A stretch of 64,000 nucleotides of DNA. Origin: Bacteroidales bacterium (GTDB lineage Bacteria > Bacteroidota > Bacteroidia > Bacteroidales > Bacteroidaceae). Within the stretch, counting starts at the first letter, position 1. Each line of letters starts with the position of its first letter. The stretch covers positions 62,001 to 126,000 of the forward strand of contig SUXS01000007.1 of the NCBI GenBank assembly GCA_015060865.1, given 5' to 3'. Under the pieces are notes generated by a model that was given only the letters and a program-made list of their open reading frames with translations, did no database searches and was not told the DNA's origin. Position numbers and translations under genes: made by a program. Shown here in pieces: positions 9,707 through 20,469 of this stretch.

Positions 9707-10264
9707 TTAGTCGTTTTTAGCGTTCTTAAAAGGCAAACCGAACTCCTTGAGAAGAGCATAACCCTCTTCGTCGGTCTTAGCCGTTGTTACGAAAGTGATA
9801 TTCATACCCAAGATGCGAGTAATGCTATCAATGTTAATCTCAGGGAAGATAATCTGCTCCTGGATACCCAAAGAGTAGTTACCCATACCGTCGAACTTGC
9901 TCTCGATACCCTTGAAGTCACGGATACGGGGCAAAGCAACACGTACCAACTTCTCCAAGAACTCGTACATTCTCTCGCGACGAAGTGTTACCATAACACC
10001 AACGGGCATTTTCTTACGCAACTTGAAGTTAGCGATGTCCTTACGAGAGATGGTAGCTACAGCCTTCTGGCCGGTGATAGCAGTAATCTCGTTGATAGCA
10101 ACATCGATAATCTTCTTATCTTGTGTAGCCATACCCAAACCTTGGTTGATTACAATCTTCTTCAATACAGGAACCTGCATGGGTGAAGAATATTGGAATT
10201 GCTTCATCAAAGCGGGCGCAATGCGCTCGTTGTATTCTTTCTTAAGACTTGCAGTATTACTCAT
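9707..10264 (-). CDS. rplE: 50S ribosomal protein L5
   Basis: 5S rRNA-binding protein forming bridge B1b with S13, 185 aa. Diagnostic segments: [67 protein letters not shown]. Its ATG overlaps the stop of rplX by one base, so translation is probably coupled. Confidence 0.98.
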   Translation of the reverse strand: MSNTASLKKEYNERIAPALMKQFQYSSPMQVPVLKKIVINQGLGMATQDKKIIDVAINEITAITGQKAVATISRKDIANFKLRKKMPVGVMVTLRRERMYEFLEKLVRVALPRIRDFKGIESKFDGMGNYSLGIQEQIIFPEINIDSITRILGMNITFVTTAKTDEEGYALLKEFGLPFKNAKND

Positions 10265-10584
10265 TACTTAATCTCCTCTCCTGATTTTTTAGAAACACGC
10301 ACTAACTTGCCATCAGCACCAACCTTACGGCCGATACGTGTCGGCTTACCTGTCTTAGGATCTACAACGTTGAGGTTAGAGATGTGAATAGGCGCTTCTT
10401 GTTTAACAATACCACCTTGGGGATTCTTTGCGCTAGGCTTAGTGCTCTTGGAAACCATGTTGACGCCCTCTACGATAGCGCGCTGTTTCTCAACCAGCAC
10501 CTTCATTACGCGACCGGTCTTGCCCTTGCTCTCGCCGGCATTTACATAAACCGTATCACCTTTCTTAATATGTAACTTACTCAT
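10264..10584 (-). CDS. rplX: 50S ribosomal protein L24
   Basis: Assembly initiator protein with an N-terminal KOW motif, 106 aa from the ATG at 10584 ([17 protein letters not shown]). [13 protein letters not shown] is the KOW loop and [20 protein letters not shown] follows. The frame is open upstream toward rplN but that extension has no L24 character. Confidence 0.97.
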   Translation of the reverse strand: MSKLHIKKGDTVYVNAGESKGKTGRVMKVLVEKQRAIVEGVNMVSKSTKPSAKNPQGGIVKQEAPIHISNLNVVDPKTGKPTRIGRKVGADGKLVRVSKKSGEEIK

Positions 10585-10603
10585 TACTTTATCTGTTTTA
10601 TAA

Positions 10604-10969
10604 TTAGAGTACTTCCGGAGCGAGTGAAACAACCTTCATGTTTACTGCACGAAGCTCACGTGCTACGGGTCCAAAGATACGACTTGCTCTGAGCTCTCCA
10701 GCGTTGTTCAAGAGAACGCAAGCATTGTCGTCAAAACGGATGTAAGATCCATCAGCACGACGAATCTCCTTCTTGGTACGTACAATCAAAGCCTTAGATA
10801 CGGTACCCTTCTTCAAATCGCTTGAAGGTATAACGCTCTTAACGGATACCACGATAATATCACCAACAGAAGCGTAACGTCTTCTTGTACCGCCGAGAAC
10901 GCGGATACAAAGAGCCTCCTTAGCGCCGCTGTTGTCACATACTGTAAGTCTGGATTCTACCTGTATCAT
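10604..10969 (-). CDS. rplN: 50S ribosomal protein L14
   Basis: Large-subunit interface protein, 121 aa, very conserved: [19 protein letters not shown] at the start, then [18 protein letters not shown], and [20 protein letters not shown] near the end. It follows rpsQ by 2 bp. Confidence 0.98.
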   Translation of the reverse strand: MIQVESRLTVCDNSGAKEALCIRVLGGTRRRYASVGDIIVVSVKSVIPSSDLKKGTVSKALIVRTKKEIRRADGSYIRFDDNACVLLNNAGELRASRIFGPVARELRAVNMKVVSLAPEVL

Positions 10970-10971
10970 AA

Positions 10972-11229
10972 TTACTTAGCTCTTTCAATGATTTCTACTA
11001 CTCTCCATCTCTTAGTCTTGCTCAAAGGACGTGTCTCCTGGATACGTACGGTATCGCCAGGATGGCAATCGTTCTTCTCATCATGAGCATGGTACTTCTT
11101 CGTCTTGGTCACGAATTTACCATAAATAGGGTGTCTTTCCTTATATTTAGCAGCTACTACAATGGTCTTATCCATCTTGTCGCTCACTACAACACCGATT
11201 CTTTCTTTTCTTAAACTTTTTTCTTCCAT
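10972..11229 (-). CDS. rpsQ: 30S ribosomal protein S17
   Basis: OB-fold 16S rRNA-binding protein, 85 aa from the ATG at 11229 ([20 protein letters not shown]). An in-frame TTG three codons earlier is a less likely start. Typical motifs are [20 protein letters not shown] and [20 protein letters not shown]. Confidence 0.97.
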   Translation of the reverse strand: MEEKSLRKERIGVVVSDKMDKTIVVAAKYKERHPIYGKFVTKTKKYHAHDEKNDCHPGDTVRIQETRPLSKTKRWRVVEIIERAK

Positions 11230-11240
11230 GAGAACCAATA

Positions 11241-11438
11241 TTAATTGTTGTTAAGCTCTCTCCAACGCAACTCAGTCTTCATTCTCGCAATCATTCTGCG
11301 CTGCTTCTTAATTTGCGCAGGATTTTCCAACGGAGAGATAGCGTGATTCAACACCATATTCTTGTAGTTAGCCTCCTCTGTACCGAGTCTCTCAACTAAC
11401 TCGTTTGTTGCAATTTCTCTTATTTCTGCAATTTTCAT
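11241..11438 (-). CDS. rpmC: 50S ribosomal protein L29
   Basis: Small two-helix protein at the tunnel exit, 65 aa. It begins [19 protein letters not shown] and holds the family signature in [20 protein letters not shown]. It lies between rplP and rpsQ as usual. Confidence 0.97.
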   Translation of the reverse strand: MKIAEIREIATNELVERLGTEEANYKNMVLNHAISPLENPAQIKKQRRMIARMKTELRWRELNNN

Positions 11439-11481
11439 AATCTCTACTTTTTATTAAGTTCGTTACTTCGTGTCAAGATTA

Positions 11482-11907
11482 TTACTTAGAGAAGTCGTAA
11501 TCGCGACGTACTACAAACTTAGTAATGATAGGCAACTTCTGAGCACCAAGACGCAAAGCCTCCTTAGCTACATCAAAAGGTACACCATCAATTTCGATAA
11601 TCATACGACCCGGAGTTACAGGGGCTACGAAGCCTTCGGGACTACCCTTACCTTTACCCATACGTACGTCAGCAGGCTTCTTAGTGATAGGCTTATCCGG
11701 GAAAATGCGGATCCACACCTGACCTTGACGTTGCATATAACGGGTTACAGCGATACGAGCAGCCTCAATCTGACGTCCGGTAATCCATTTGGTACCCATA
11801 GACTTGATTCCGAAAGAACCAAAAGCCAACTGGTTACCTCTCTGAGCGTTACCCTTAGCAGAGCCTTTCTGGACTCTTCTATATTTTGTCTTTTTCGGTT
11901 GTAACAT
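11482..11907 (-). CDS. rplP: 50S ribosomal protein L16
   Basis: A-site-proximal large-subunit protein, 141 aa. It starts [20 protein letters not shown] and holds [20 protein letters not shown], which includes the hydroxylatable Arg region known from other bacteria. It follows rpsC by 13 bp. Confidence 0.98.
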   Translation of the reverse strand: MLQPKKTKYRRVQKGSAKGNAQRGNQLAFGSFGIKSMGTKWITGRQIEAARIAVTRYMQRQGQVWIRIFPDKPITKKPADVRMGKGKGSPEGFVAPVTPGRMIIEIDGVPFDVAKEALRLGAQKLPIITKFVVRRDYDFSK

Positions 11908-11920
11908 AGTCTTTACTCAA

Positions 11921-12634
11921 TTAGCGATTGTTGTTTTTCTTTTTCTTGAAGTTCTTACCGCCATTACCGCGACCAGTCTCCTTTGACTGTACGAAGTTAG
12001 GAGCGAGGTCTCTCTTACCATAAACTTCGCCACGGCAAATCCATACCTTGATACCGAGGATACCTACCTTTGTCAAGGCTTCAGCCTGGCAATAGTCGAT
12101 ATCTGCGCGGAAAGTATGCAAAGGAGTACGCCCCTCCTTGTACATCTCTGAACGTGCCATTTCAGCACCATTCAAACGGCCCGAGATCTGAATCTTGATA
12201 CCTTCAGCGCCCATACGCATAGTGTTGGCGATAGCCATCTTCACCGCACGACGGTAGGCAATCTTACCCTCCAACTGACGAGCGATGTTGTTTGCAACAA
12301 TCACAGCGTCGAGCTCGGGCTTCTTAACTTCAAAAATATTGATCTGAACTTCCTTGTCAGTAACCTTCTTCAACTCCTCTTTCAGTTTGTCTACTTCCTG
12401 GCCACCCTTGCCGATAATCAACCCGGGGCGAGCGGTGCATACAGTGATAGTGACAAGCTTCAACGTACGCTCGATTACTATTCTAGAAACGCTGGCCTTT
12501 GCCAAACGTGCGTTCAAATACTCACGGATTTTGGTATCTTCTACTAAACGGTCGCTATACTGTCCGTACCAACTAGAATCCCAACCTCTGATAATACCTA
12601 AACGGTTGCTTATTGGATTAACTTTTTGTCCCAT
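11921..12634 (-). CDS. rpsC: 30S ribosomal protein S3
   Basis: mRNA-entry protein, 237 aa. The KH type-2 domain is visible at about residues 40-110 with the GxxG loop in [14 protein letters not shown]. The C-terminal domain follows ([20 protein letters not shown]), and the protein ends in a basic asparagine-rich tail [10 protein letters not shown]. It is 2 bp after rplV. Confidence 0.98.
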   Translation of the reverse strand: MGQKVNPISNRLGIIRGWDSSWYGQYSDRLVEDTKIREYLNARLAKASVSRIVIERTLKLVTITVCTARPGLIIGKGGQEVDKLKEELKKVTDKEVQINIFEVKKPELDAVIVANNIARQLEGKIAYRRAVKMAIANTMRMGAEGIKIQISGRLNGAEMARSEMYKEGRTPLHTFRADIDYCQAEALTKVGILGIKVWICRGEVYGKRDLAPNFVQSKETGRGNGGKNFKKKKNNNR

Positions 12635-12636
12635 CT

Positions 12637-13047
12637 TTAATCTTGATTTTCATTAGTACTTTTAGAATCCACGAACAAAGTCACATGGTTTGAACGTTTG
12701 CGGATACGATAACCTCTACCCTGGGGTGCCGGTCTCATACGCTTCAGCGTAGCAGCACCATCTACAAAAATCTTGGTAACGAACAATTCGCCAGCCTCGG
12801 CCTTACGTTCGTTCTTCTGTTCCCAGTTAGCGATAGCAGAACGCAACAGCTTCTCTACATCTGCAGAAGCAGCCTTTGTAGAGAACTTCAACACACCAAG
12901 TGCACGGTTCACCTCCATACCGCGAATCATATCGCATACGAGGCGCATCTTGCGGGGTGATGAAGGAACATTGTTCAACTTCGCAAAATACTGGGTCTTC
13001 AAGGCTTCTTTTCTCTTTTCAGCCGATAAATGTTTTCTTGCTCCCAT
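12637..13047 (-). CDS. rplV: 50S ribosomal protein L22
   Basis: Exit-tunnel protein, 136 aa. Conserved segments are [20 protein letters not shown] and the beta-hairpin tip region [20 protein letters not shown]. An N-terminal extension (about 20 residues, [14 protein letters not shown]) precedes the core, as in other Bacteroidetes. No change at the macrolide-contact tip is obvious. Confidence 0.97.
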   Translation of the reverse strand: MGARKHLSAEKRKEALKTQYFAKLNNVPSSPRKMRLVCDMIRGMEVNRALGVLKFSTKAASADVEKLLRSAIANWEQKNERKAEAGELFVTKIFVDGAATLKRMRPAPQGRGYRIRKRSNHVTLFVDSKSTNENQD

Positions 13048-13082
13048 TATCTTATTTTTTTATTTACTTTACAATGGCCTGC

Positions 13083-13352
13083 TTATTTCTTACGGTTACC
13101 TGAGTGACCACGGAAAGTACGAGTGGGTGAGAACTCGCCCAACTTGTGACCTACCATATTCTCGGTGATATAAACAGGAATAAAATTCTTTCCGTTATGA
13201 ACTGCAATTGTATGCCCAACGAAGTCAGGTGAAATCACTGAAGCTCTGGCCCAAGTCTTAACTACAGACTTCTTGCCACTTTCATTCATTGAGAGTACCT
13301 TCTTCTCAAGCGATACGTTAATATACGGACCTTTTTTTAATGAACGACTCAT
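13083..13352 (-). CDS. rpsS: 30S ribosomal protein S19
   Basis: Small-subunit head protein, 89 aa: [19 protein letters not shown] at the start, then [20 protein letters not shown] and [14 protein letters not shown] near the end. Standard place between rplB and rplV. Confidence 0.98.
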   Translation of the reverse strand: MSRSLKKGPYINVSLEKKVLSMNESGKKSVVKTWARASVISPDFVGHTIAVHNGKNFIPVYITENMVGHKLGEFSPTRTFRGHSGNRKK

Positions 13353-13378
13353 AATTTACTCAAGTTAATGTGGTTTTA

Positions 13379-14200
<822 letters not shown>

Positions 14201-14205
14201 TTCTA

Positions 14206-14496
14206 TTAAATGTTGCTATAAAAATCAATTGTGTCACCATCCTTCAAGGTTACGATAGCTTTCTTGAAAGCGTTTGATCTACCCTTGATAAGGCCTGACT
14301 TTGTCCAACGCGCCTTATTCTTACCGGCATAACGGATTGTATTTACCTCTACAACCGTCACGTTATACAAAGCCTCAACTTCGTTCTTAATCTCCAATTT
14401 GTTTGCTTCAGGACTTACAATGAATCCGAAACGATTAGACTTCTCTGTGATAGAAGTCATCTTCTCAGTAACCAAAGGTTTAACGATAATACCCAT
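14206..14496 (-). CDS. rplW: 50S ribosomal protein L23
   Basis: Exit-site docking protein for trigger factor and SRP, 96 aa: [20 protein letters not shown], then [20 protein letters not shown] and a C-terminal [11 protein letters not shown]. It follows rplD by 3 bp. Confidence 0.98.
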   Translation of the reverse strand: MGIIVKPLVTEKMTSITEKSNRFGFIVSPEANKLEIKNEVEALYNVTVVEVNTIRYAGKNKARWTKSGLIKGRSNAFKKAIVTLKDGDTIDFYSNI

Positions 14497-14499
14497 TTT

Positions 14500-15138
14500 T
14501 TAAGCCTCCTTATTCATTAAAGTTCCTTCGATAACAGCCAGCGCACTCTCAGTTACAACCATTGCGTCTGCATTCAATACTTGATATGTATTAACAGCAG
14601 ATGCAACAGCCATATCCTGACGCTGTATGTTACGTGCTGACAAATATACGTTTTTATTTGCTTCGGGCAAAACCATAAGCAACTTTTTACCAGCCACTTT
14701 GAGATTTTGCAGCAATTCTACATATTGCTTGGTCTTGGGTGCCTCGAAATTGAAATCTTCAACTACCAAAAGAGCATTTTCCTGCACCTTGTAGCTGAGC
14801 GCTGATTTACGTGCAAGAGCCTTAACCTTCTTGTTCAGTTTGAAGCCATAGTCACGGGGCTGGGGACCGAATACACGACCACCACCTACCAATACGGGAG
14901 AGTTGATGTCACCACGACGTGCACCACCACCACCTTTCTGGCGGCCAAGCTTGCGTGTTGAACCTGAAATCTCACTTCTTTCCTTTGATTTATGAGTACC
15001 CTGACGTTGGTTAGCCATATACTGCTTTACGTCCAAGTAGATGGCGTGGTCATTGGGCTCAATGCCGAAGATAGCATCGTTCAAAACGATCTTTCTTCCG
15101 GTGTCTTCACCTTTAATGTTATATACGCTAACTTCCAT
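14500..15138 (-). CDS. rplD: 50S ribosomal protein L4
   Basis: Tunnel-constriction protein, 212 aa. The extended loop [20 protein letters not shown] lies at about residues 58-77. The start codon overlaps the rplC stop by one base. In E. coli L4 represses the S10 operon; no S10-type leader could be shown here. Confidence 0.98.
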   Translation of the reverse strand: MEVSVYNIKGEDTGRKIVLNDAIFGIEPNDHAIYLDVKQYMANQRQGTHKSKERSEISGSTRKLGRQKGGGGARRGDINSPVLVGGGRVFGPQPRDYGFKLNKKVKALARKSALSYKVQENALLVVEDFNFEAPKTKQYVELLQNLKVAGKKLLMVLPEANKNVYLSARNIQRQDMAVASAVNTYQVLNADAMVVTESALAVIEGTLMNKEA

Positions 15139-15755
15139 TATTTCTCAACAATTACGATTGAACCATTGTAACCAGGAACAGAACCCTTCACTACGAGGAG
15201 ATTGTTCTCAGGTTGTACTTTAAGCACTTGCAAGTTATGGATTGTAACACGCTCGTTACCCATATGACCGGCCATACGCATGCCCTTGAACACCTTTGCG
15301 GGGTACGAACAAGCACCAATAGAACCCGGCTTGCGTGCACGGTTGTGCTGACCGTGAGTTGTCTGGCCTACACCACCGAAACCATGTCTCTTAACAACGC
15401 CTTGGAAGCCTTTACCCTTTGATGTGCCCACTACAGATACATAAGCTGTATCGCTGAACAGATCTACGGTGATAACGTCACCCAAGTTGTACTCATTCTC
15501 AAAATTCTTGAACTCGGCCAAGTGTCTCTTGGGAGTTACACCAGCTTTCTTGAAGTGTCCCATCAAAGGAGCAGATGTGTGCTTCTCCTTCTTGTCCTGG
15601 AAGCCTACCTGTACGGCAGCATAACCATCCTTCTCGACACTCTTTACCTGTGTAACTGTACAAGGACCTACTTCGATAACAGTGCATGGAACATTCTTAC
15701 CATCGGCACTGAAAACGGATGTCATTCCGATTTTTTTTCCTAATAATCCTGGCAT
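15138..15755 (-). CDS. rplC: 50S ribosomal protein L3
   Basis: Large-subunit assembly protein, 205 aa. It starts [20 protein letters not shown]. The signature is in [20 protein letters not shown] followed by [14 protein letters not shown], including the Gln methylated in other bacteria. It follows rpsJ by 20 bp. Confidence 0.98.
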   Translation of the reverse strand: MPGLLGKKIGMTSVFSADGKNVPCTVIEVGPCTVTQVKSVEKDGYAAVQVGFQDKKEKHTSAPLMGHFKKAGVTPKRHLAEFKNFENEYNLGDVITVDLFSDTAYVSVVGTSKGKGFQGVVKRHGFGGVGQTTHGQHNRARKPGSIGACSYPAKVFKGMRMAGHMGNERVTIHNLQVLKVQPENNLLVVKGSVPGYNGSIVIVEK

Positions 15756-15775
15756 TTCAGTTAATTTTTAAATAA

Positions 15776-16081
15776 TCACACTTTAATTTCTACTTCCACT
15801 CCACTCGGCAACTCCAGCTTCATGAGCGCATCAACGGTCTTAGCTGTAGAGCTGTAGATGTCGATGAGTCTCTTGTAAGAAGAGAGTTGGAACTGTTCAC
15901 GCGACTTCTTGTTTACGAAAGTCGAACGGTTTACTGTAAAGATTCTCTTGTGTGTAGGCAATGGAATAGGACCGCTAACGATAGCACCTGTAGCCTTCAC
16001 TGTCTTTACGATCTTCTCAGCTGACTTGTCAACCAAGTTGTGGTCGTAAGATTTCAGTTTAATTCTAATTTTTTGACTCAT
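15776..16081 (-). CDS. rpsJ: 30S ribosomal protein S10
   Basis: Small-subunit head protein that also binds NusB in antitermination, 101 aa. Signature: [20 protein letters not shown]. It opens the S10 part of the cluster and is 82 bp downstream of fusA, across a spacer with a perfect hairpin. Confidence 0.98.
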   Translation of the reverse strand: MSQKIRIKLKSYDHNLVDKSAEKIVKTVKATGAIVSGPIPLPTHKRIFTVNRSTFVNKKSREQFQLSSYKRLIDIYSSTAKTVDALMKLELPSGVEVEIKV

Positions 16082-16118
16082 TAGTGTTTTTAGTTAATAA
16101 TTATAATATAATAAGGAG

Positions 16119-16150
16119 TGGCCGATTAAGAGTCATTCGCTAATCGGCCA
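16119..16150 (-). promoter_or_regulatory. Hairpin in the fusA-rpsJ spacer
   Basis: A perfect 10-bp stem (TGGCCGATTA 16119-16128 with TAATCGGCCA 16141-16150) and a 12-base loop in the 82-bp fusA-rpsJ gap. No clean T-run follows on the minus strand, so a strong intrinsic terminator is unlikely. A partial attenuator or an RNA-processing site between the str and S10 parts is possible. Confidence 0.45.
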
Positions 16151-16163
16151 ATCCATTTTTCAT

Positions 16164-18281
16164 TTATACAAGGTCTGCACGACCACCGTTCTCTTCGAGT
16201 ACGGCCTTTGCAATCTGACGGCTTACTGCTGCGTGATGATCGTAGGTCATAGTTGAAGTAGCACGACCAGAGGTGATACTACGCAGAGCGGTTACATAAC
16301 CGAACATCTCTGCCAGAGGCACCTTAGCCTTTACTACACGAGCACCTGAGCGGCTGCTCTCCATACCCTCTACCTGACCGCGACGCTTGTTCAAGTCACC
16401 AATTACGTCACCCATATTCTCCTCAGGAGTAACAACCTCAAGGCGCATGATGGGCTCCATAATCTGAGGAGCAGCCTTAGCACATGCATTCTTGAAGGCC
16501 TGGATAGCACAGATTTCAAATGACAGCTGGTCAGAGTCTACTGGGTGGAACGATCCGTCCACGAGAGTAACCTTGAGTGAATCGAGAGGATAGCCACCGA
16601 GGATACCATTGCGCATAGCGGTCTGGAAGCCCTTCTGTACGGCGGGGATAAATTCGCTGGGAACGTTACCACCCTTCACCTCGTTCACAAACTGCAAGCC
16701 GCCCTGTGTCCAATCCTCGTCAACGGGACCAACCTTAACGATGATATCGGCAAACTTACCGCGACCACCCGACTGTTTCTTGTAAACCTCACGGAGCTCA
16801 ACAGTCTGCGAGATAGCCTCCTTGTAGCTAACCTGGGGACGACCCTGATTACACTCTACATTGAACTCGCGCTTCAGACGGTCGATGATGATATCCAAGT
16901 GGAGCTCACCCATACCCGAGATTACAGTCTGACCTGTCTGCTCGTCTGTCTTAACAGTAAATGTGGGGTCCTCCTCGGCAAGCTTGGCAAGACCATTAGA
17001 GAGCTTGTCAACATCTTTCTGAGATTTGGGCTCAACGGCGATACCGATAACGGGATCGGGGAAGTCCATAGACTCGAGCATTACAGAGAGCGATTCGTCA
17101 CACAATGTATCACCAGTGCGGATATCCTTGAAGCCTACACCTGCACCGATATCACCGGCAGCGATGCAATCAACGGGAGTCTGCTTGTTAGAGAACATCT
17201 GGAAGATACGTGACACACGCTCCTTCTTTCCAGAACGGGGGTTGTAAACGTACGAACCGGCAGTTACACAACCAGAGTATACGCGGAAGAATACCAAGCG
17301 ACCTACATAGGGGTCTACGGCAATCTTAAATGCCAATGCAGTAGTCTTCTCATCCTCCTGAGCCTTGAGTTCCATCGGTTCACCTGTAGAAGAATCAGTA
17401 CACTCTACAATAGGAGTATCGAGGGGTGAAGGCAAGAATGCGCATACATAGTCAAGCAACGTCTGTACGCCCTTGTTCTTGAACGAAGAACCGCAAAGCA
17501 TAGGCACGAGCTCCATCTTCAAGGTACCGATACGCGCACACTTGATAATCTCCTCCTCGGTCACAGAGTCGGGATCATCGAGGTACTTCATCATCACCTC
17601 GTCGTCAAACTCAGCCACCTTGTCGAGCAAGTTCTCGCGCCACTTGATAGCCTCATCCATCATGTCAGCGGGAATCTCCTCTACCGAGTAGTCAGCACCC
17701 ATGGTCTCATCATGCCACAGGATAGCCTTCATCTTGATGAGGTCAACCACACCCTTGAAGTTAAACTCAGCACCGATAGGAATTACCACAGGACAAGGAT
17801 TAGCACCGAGCACAGTCTTCATCTGACTTACCACGCTGTAGAAGTCGGCACCCTGACGGTCCATCTTATTTACATAAGCGATACGGGGCACGTTATACTT
17901 GTCAGCCTGACGCCACACAGTCTCTGACTGAGGCTCCACACCACCTACTGCACAATAAGCAGCAACGGCACCATCAAGTACACGCAAGCAACGCTCTACC
18001 TCAGCGGTAAAGTCCACGTGTCCCGGAGTGTCGATAAGGTTAATCTTATACTGAGTATTGTTCCATTTCCAACGAGTGGTAGTAGCAGCCGATGTGATGG
18101 TAATACCACGCTCCTGCTCCTGAGCCATCCAGTCCATGGTAGCTGCGCCATCGTGCACCTCACCAATCTTATGAGTCAGACCGGTATAGAAGAGGATACG
18201 CTCTGATGTGGTAGTCTTACCAGCATCGATGTGCGCCATAATACCAATGTTTCTCGTCAGCGATAAATCTTGTTTTGCCAT
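16164..18281 (-). CDS. fusA: Elongation factor G
   Basis: Translocase GTPase of the ribosome, 705 aa. G1 is [10 protein letters not shown], the switch region is [13 protein letters not shown]3 is DTPGHVDFT and G4 is NKMDRQGAD. The later domains II-V follow, ending in the domain IV/V segments [18 protein letters not shown]. It sits between rpsG and rpsJ. No tuf gene follows, which agrees with the Bacteroidetes arrangement where tuf is elsewhere. Confidence 0.99.
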   Translation of the reverse strand: MAKQDLSLTRNIGIMAHIDAGKTTTSERILFYTGLTHKIGEVHDGAATMDWMAQEQERGITITSAATTTRWKWNNTQYKINLIDTPGHVDFTAEVERCLRVLDGAVAAYCAVGGVEPQSETVWRQADKYNVPRIAYVNKMDRQGADFYSVVSQMKTVLGANPCPVVIPIGAEFNFKGVVDLIKMKAILWHDETMGADYSVEEIPADMMDEAIKWRENLLDKVAEFDDEVMMKYLDDPDSVTEEEIIKCARIGTLKMELVPMLCGSSFKNKGVQTLLDYVCAFLPSPLDTPIVECTDSSTGEPMELKAQEDEKTTALAFKIAVDPYVGRLVFFRVYSGCVTAGSYVYNPRSGKKERVSRIFQMFSNKQTPVDCIAAGDIGAGVGFKDIRTGDTLCDESLSVMLESMDFPDPVIGIAVEPKSQKDVDKLSNGLAKLAEEDPTFTVKTDEQTGQTVISGMGELHLDIIIDRLKREFNVECNQGRPQVSYKEAISQTVELREVYKKQSGGRGKFADIIVKVGPVDEDWTQGGLQFVNEVKGGNVPSEFIPAVQKGFQTAMRNGILGGYPLDSLKVTLVDGSFHPVDSDQLSFEICAIQAFKNACAKAAPQIMEPIMRLEVVTPEENMGDVIGDLNKRRGQVEGMESSRSGARVVKAKVPLAEMFGYVTALRSITSGRATSTMTYDHHAAVSRQIAKAVLEENGGRADLV

Positions 18282-18315
18282 TTGTAAAACGTATTATATA
18301 AGTCCTTACCCAATA

Positions 18316-18792
18316 TTAAAATCTGAAGTGAGCGAATGCACGGTTAGCCTCAGCCATGCGGTGCATATCCTCCTTACGTTTGAAGGCACCACCCTGATTG
18401 TTGAATGCATCGAGGATCTCTGCAGACAACTTGTCGGCCATAGTCTTACCACCACGCTTGCGAGCGTAAAGGATCATATTCTTCATGCTGATTGACTCCT
18501 TACGGTCGGGACGGATTTCAGTAGGAACCTGATAGGTAGCACCACCGATACGGCGTGACTTAACCTCCACCTGGGGAGTGATATTGTCAAGAGCCTTCTT
18601 CCAGATTTCGAGAGCTGAGAGCTCAGAATCAGACATTTTAGCCTTAACCTTGTCGAGTGAAGCATAGAAAATCTCGTAAGAGATGTTCTTCTTGCCATCG
18701 TACATCAGATGATTAACAAACTTTGATACCTTAGTATCGTTGAATACGGGATCCGGGAGGACCATACGTTTTTTTGGTTTTGCTTTTCTCAT
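18316..18792 (-). CDS. rpsG: 30S ribosomal protein S7
   Basis: Primary assembly protein of the 30S head, 158 aa: [19 protein letters not shown] at the start, then [20 protein letters not shown] and a C-terminal [15 protein letters not shown]. It follows rpsL after a 192-bp spacer, one of the longest inside the cluster. Confidence 0.98.
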   Translation of the reverse strand: MRKAKPKKRMVLPDPVFNDTKVSKFVNHLMYDGKKNISYEIFYASLDKVKAKMSDSELSALEIWKKALDNITPQVEVKSRRIGGATYQVPTEIRPDRKESISMKNMILYARKRGGKTMADKLSAEILDAFNNQGGAFKRKEDMHRMAEANRAFAHFRF

Positions 18793-18984
18793 TTCTTTTT
18801 TGAAAAGTTTTTGTTTTCGTTTGGGGCTGCATTTCTGTTTTCTTCAACACCCACTCCTGGGCATTTACTCAACCTTTATAGCTTATCCAACAAACCAAAA
18901 CGTGTAAAATACTATTTTTAGTTTTTGAGGGCTTTCCTCAGACCGCGCTCATCCGTGCAGCCGCGTTGTTAGGGTAAGCTCGGC
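18793..18984 (-). promoter_or_regulatory. rpsL-rpsG intercistronic spacer with short hairpins
   Basis: A 192-nt gap without a gene. On the minus strand two short stems are seen: TGAGG with CCTCA, followed by AAAAAC, and CCCA with TGGG. In E. coli the equivalent spacer is the S7 repressor site. An equivalent function here is inference; the stems are short and no homology to the E. coli site is visible. Confidence 0.3.
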
Positions 18985-19365
18985 TTACTTCTTAGCTTTG
19001 GGGCGCTTAGCACCGTACTTAGAACGACGCTGGAGACGGTTTGCTACACCTGCGGTATCCAAAGTACCACGAACGATGTGATAACGTACACCAGGGAGGT
19101 CTTTCACACGACCACCGCGTACCAATACGATTGAGTGCTCCTGCAAGTTGTGGCCTTCACCGGGAATGTAAGAGTTCACCTCTTTCTGGTTTGTCAAGCG
19201 CACACGAGCTACTTTTCTCATTGCTGAGTTAGGCTTCTTAGGTGTTGTAGTGTAGACACGAGTACAAACACCACGACGCTGAGGACAGCTGTCCAACGCG
19301 GGTGATTTGCTCTTGTCTGCAAGCACCTGTCTGCCTTTTCTAACTAATTGTTGAATTGTTGGCAT
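18985..19365 (-). CDS. rpsL: 30S ribosomal protein S12
   Basis: Decoding-centre protein, 126 aa. The loop [18 protein letters not shown] and the second loop [15 protein letters not shown] both carry the lysines that, when mutated in other bacteria, give streptomycin resistance. They appear wild type here. First gene of the cluster, with a promoter about 85-110 bp upstream. Confidence 0.98.
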   Translation of the reverse strand: MPTIQQLVRKGRQVLADKSKSPALDSCPQRRGVCTRVYTTTPKKPNSAMRKVARVRLTNQKEVNSYIPGEGHNLQEHSIVLVRGGRVKDLPGVRYHIVRGTLDTAGVANRLQRRSKYGAKRPKAKK

Positions 19366-19446
19366 TTTGTTAATTTTTAATTATTTATAATTTAGTTAAT
19401 GTCGTTTCAGTCGAATACAGGCACAGTCCACCTCATATTCGGGGTG

Positions 19447-19477
19447 CAAAGTTAGTTACTTTCTTTCGATTAGCCAA
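19447..19477 (-). promoter_or_regulatory. Bacteroidetes-type promoter for rpsL and the ribosomal cluster
   Basis: On the minus strand a -33 TTG (19477-19475), a 20-bp spacer and a -7 box TAACTTTG (19454-19447), matching TAnnTTTG exactly. It lies about 80 bp upstream of the rpsL start. Confidence 0.65.
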
Positions 19478-19561
19478 CAAATCTTGCGACTTTTTTCAAA
19501 GAAAATATGTTATACAACATTTTTTGAGTGCCACACACAACACAGCTGCCCATATAATATA

Positions 19562-19589
19562 TAAAAAAATCCTCGATTTGAGTCGAGGA
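19562..19589 (-). terminator. Intrinsic terminator upstream of the rpsL promoter
   Basis: A 7-bp stem (TCCTCGA 19570-19576 with TCGAGGA 19583-19589), followed on the minus strand by seven T. It would end transcription from yraN and insulate the rpsL promoter. Confidence 0.7.
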
Positions 19590-19760
19590 ACCTGAAGCAT
19601 CTGAGGTATAAGACAGTACGGACAAAGTGTATGATAAGGTAATTGTTCTCACCATTACATTAGAGCTGTAAACATCGGTTATATATATGGTAAAGCATTA
19701 ACTCAGCACAGGGGCGTTTTGCTCACACTCCATCATATCTGCTTCACCCCAATGAGAGTA

Positions 19761-20126
19761 TCAATATAGAGGCGGATAGAAAGCATCCTCAATATGCTCG
19801 ACCATCTGATTACCTGGTTCGCCAGTAATGGCAATGACATCAAAGCGCACAGGCCACGAAATACGGTGATAACGCACATAAGCATGAGCAGCCTGAACCA
19901 ATCGACGTATTTTGTCATCAGTGACAGCATCCACGGGGTCGCCATAACGGTTGTCCCGACGAGCCTTCACCTCCACAACGACAAGCACGCCATTCTTCTG
20001 CGCCACAATATCAATTTCCTTATGTCCGAGACGCCAATTACGATTGCGTATGGTATACCCGCGAGCCATGAGATAAGCCACCGCACGGTCTTCACTAATC
20101 CTCCCGAATTCATTGTGTTGTGCCAT
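19761..20126 (-). CDS. YraN/UPF0102 family nuclease-fold protein
   Basis: 121 aa, the full length of the UPF0102 (YraN) family, whose members have an endonuclease-like fold but unclear function. Conserved features: GRISEDRAVAYLMARGYTI, the Glu-Asp core KEIDIVAQKNGVLVVVEVKA, then R-rich YGDPVDAVTDDKIRRL. The residues E-D...EVK form the likely PD-(D/E)xK-type active site. Single gene between the ribosomal promoter region and a divergent dihydrouridine synthase. Confidence 0.9.
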   Translation of the reverse strand: MAQHNEFGRISEDRAVAYLMARGYTIRNRNWRLGHKEIDIVAQKNGVLVVVEVKARRDNRYGDPVDAVTDDKIRRLVQAAHAYVRYHRISWPVRFDVIAITGEPGNQMVEHIEDAFYPPLY

Positions 20127-20202
20127 AATATACCATTATATAATAATTGCCGTAAAGTTAGGTATTTATAGCTGTATACCCAACAAAAAAGGAGAAAAGT
20201 TA

Positions 20203-20384
20203 GAATCTGTTCTTAAATTATTTTGAGCTTAGCTAAGAGGTATTTGGGTTAGATCTGTGCTGTCAAGGCGCAGTAAATAGTGGCCTATTTACAAGCCTCG
20301 AGAGGGCAAAGACGCCCAAAAGAGTCTCAGATAAGCCAAAAAGCAGACTCAAACACATATTAGCGATAATTTTAAAACAGATTC
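20203..20384. mobile_element. MITE-like intergenic element with inverted termini
   Basis: A 182-bp non-coding block bounded by inverted GAATCTGTT (20203-20211) and AACAGATTC (20376-20384). Imperfect complementarity continues inward for about 10 more bases (TTAAATTATT against GATAATTTTA). TTA flanks both sides and could be a 3-bp target duplication. No transposase inside. A minus-strand open frame runs through it but is probably incidental. A second, shorter element with the same termini lies at 35894-35958. Confidence 0.45.
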
Positions 20385-20421
20385 TTAGGTGTGCTATTGT
20401 CGGATTTTCAAATAATCCTCT

Positions 20422-20429
20422 TATCTTTG
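20422..20429 (+). promoter_or_regulatory. -7 box of the dus promoter
   Basis: TATCTTTG matches the Bacteroidetes -7 consensus TAnnTTTG, 40 bp before the start codon. A TTG at 22 bp upstream is a weak -33 candidate. Confidence 0.45.
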
Positions 20430-20469
20430 CACTCAAAGATGTAACCCATAATCCAAGATTCCGAAATCC

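Larger units (their letters stand above)
19366..19760. other. Intergenic region between rpsL and yraN
   Basis: A 395-bp gap. It holds the rpsL promoter (19447-19477) and a terminator-like hairpin (19562-19589). The remaining 170 bp between the hairpin and the yraN stop holds only short open frames with no recognisable protein. Confidence 0.5.
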
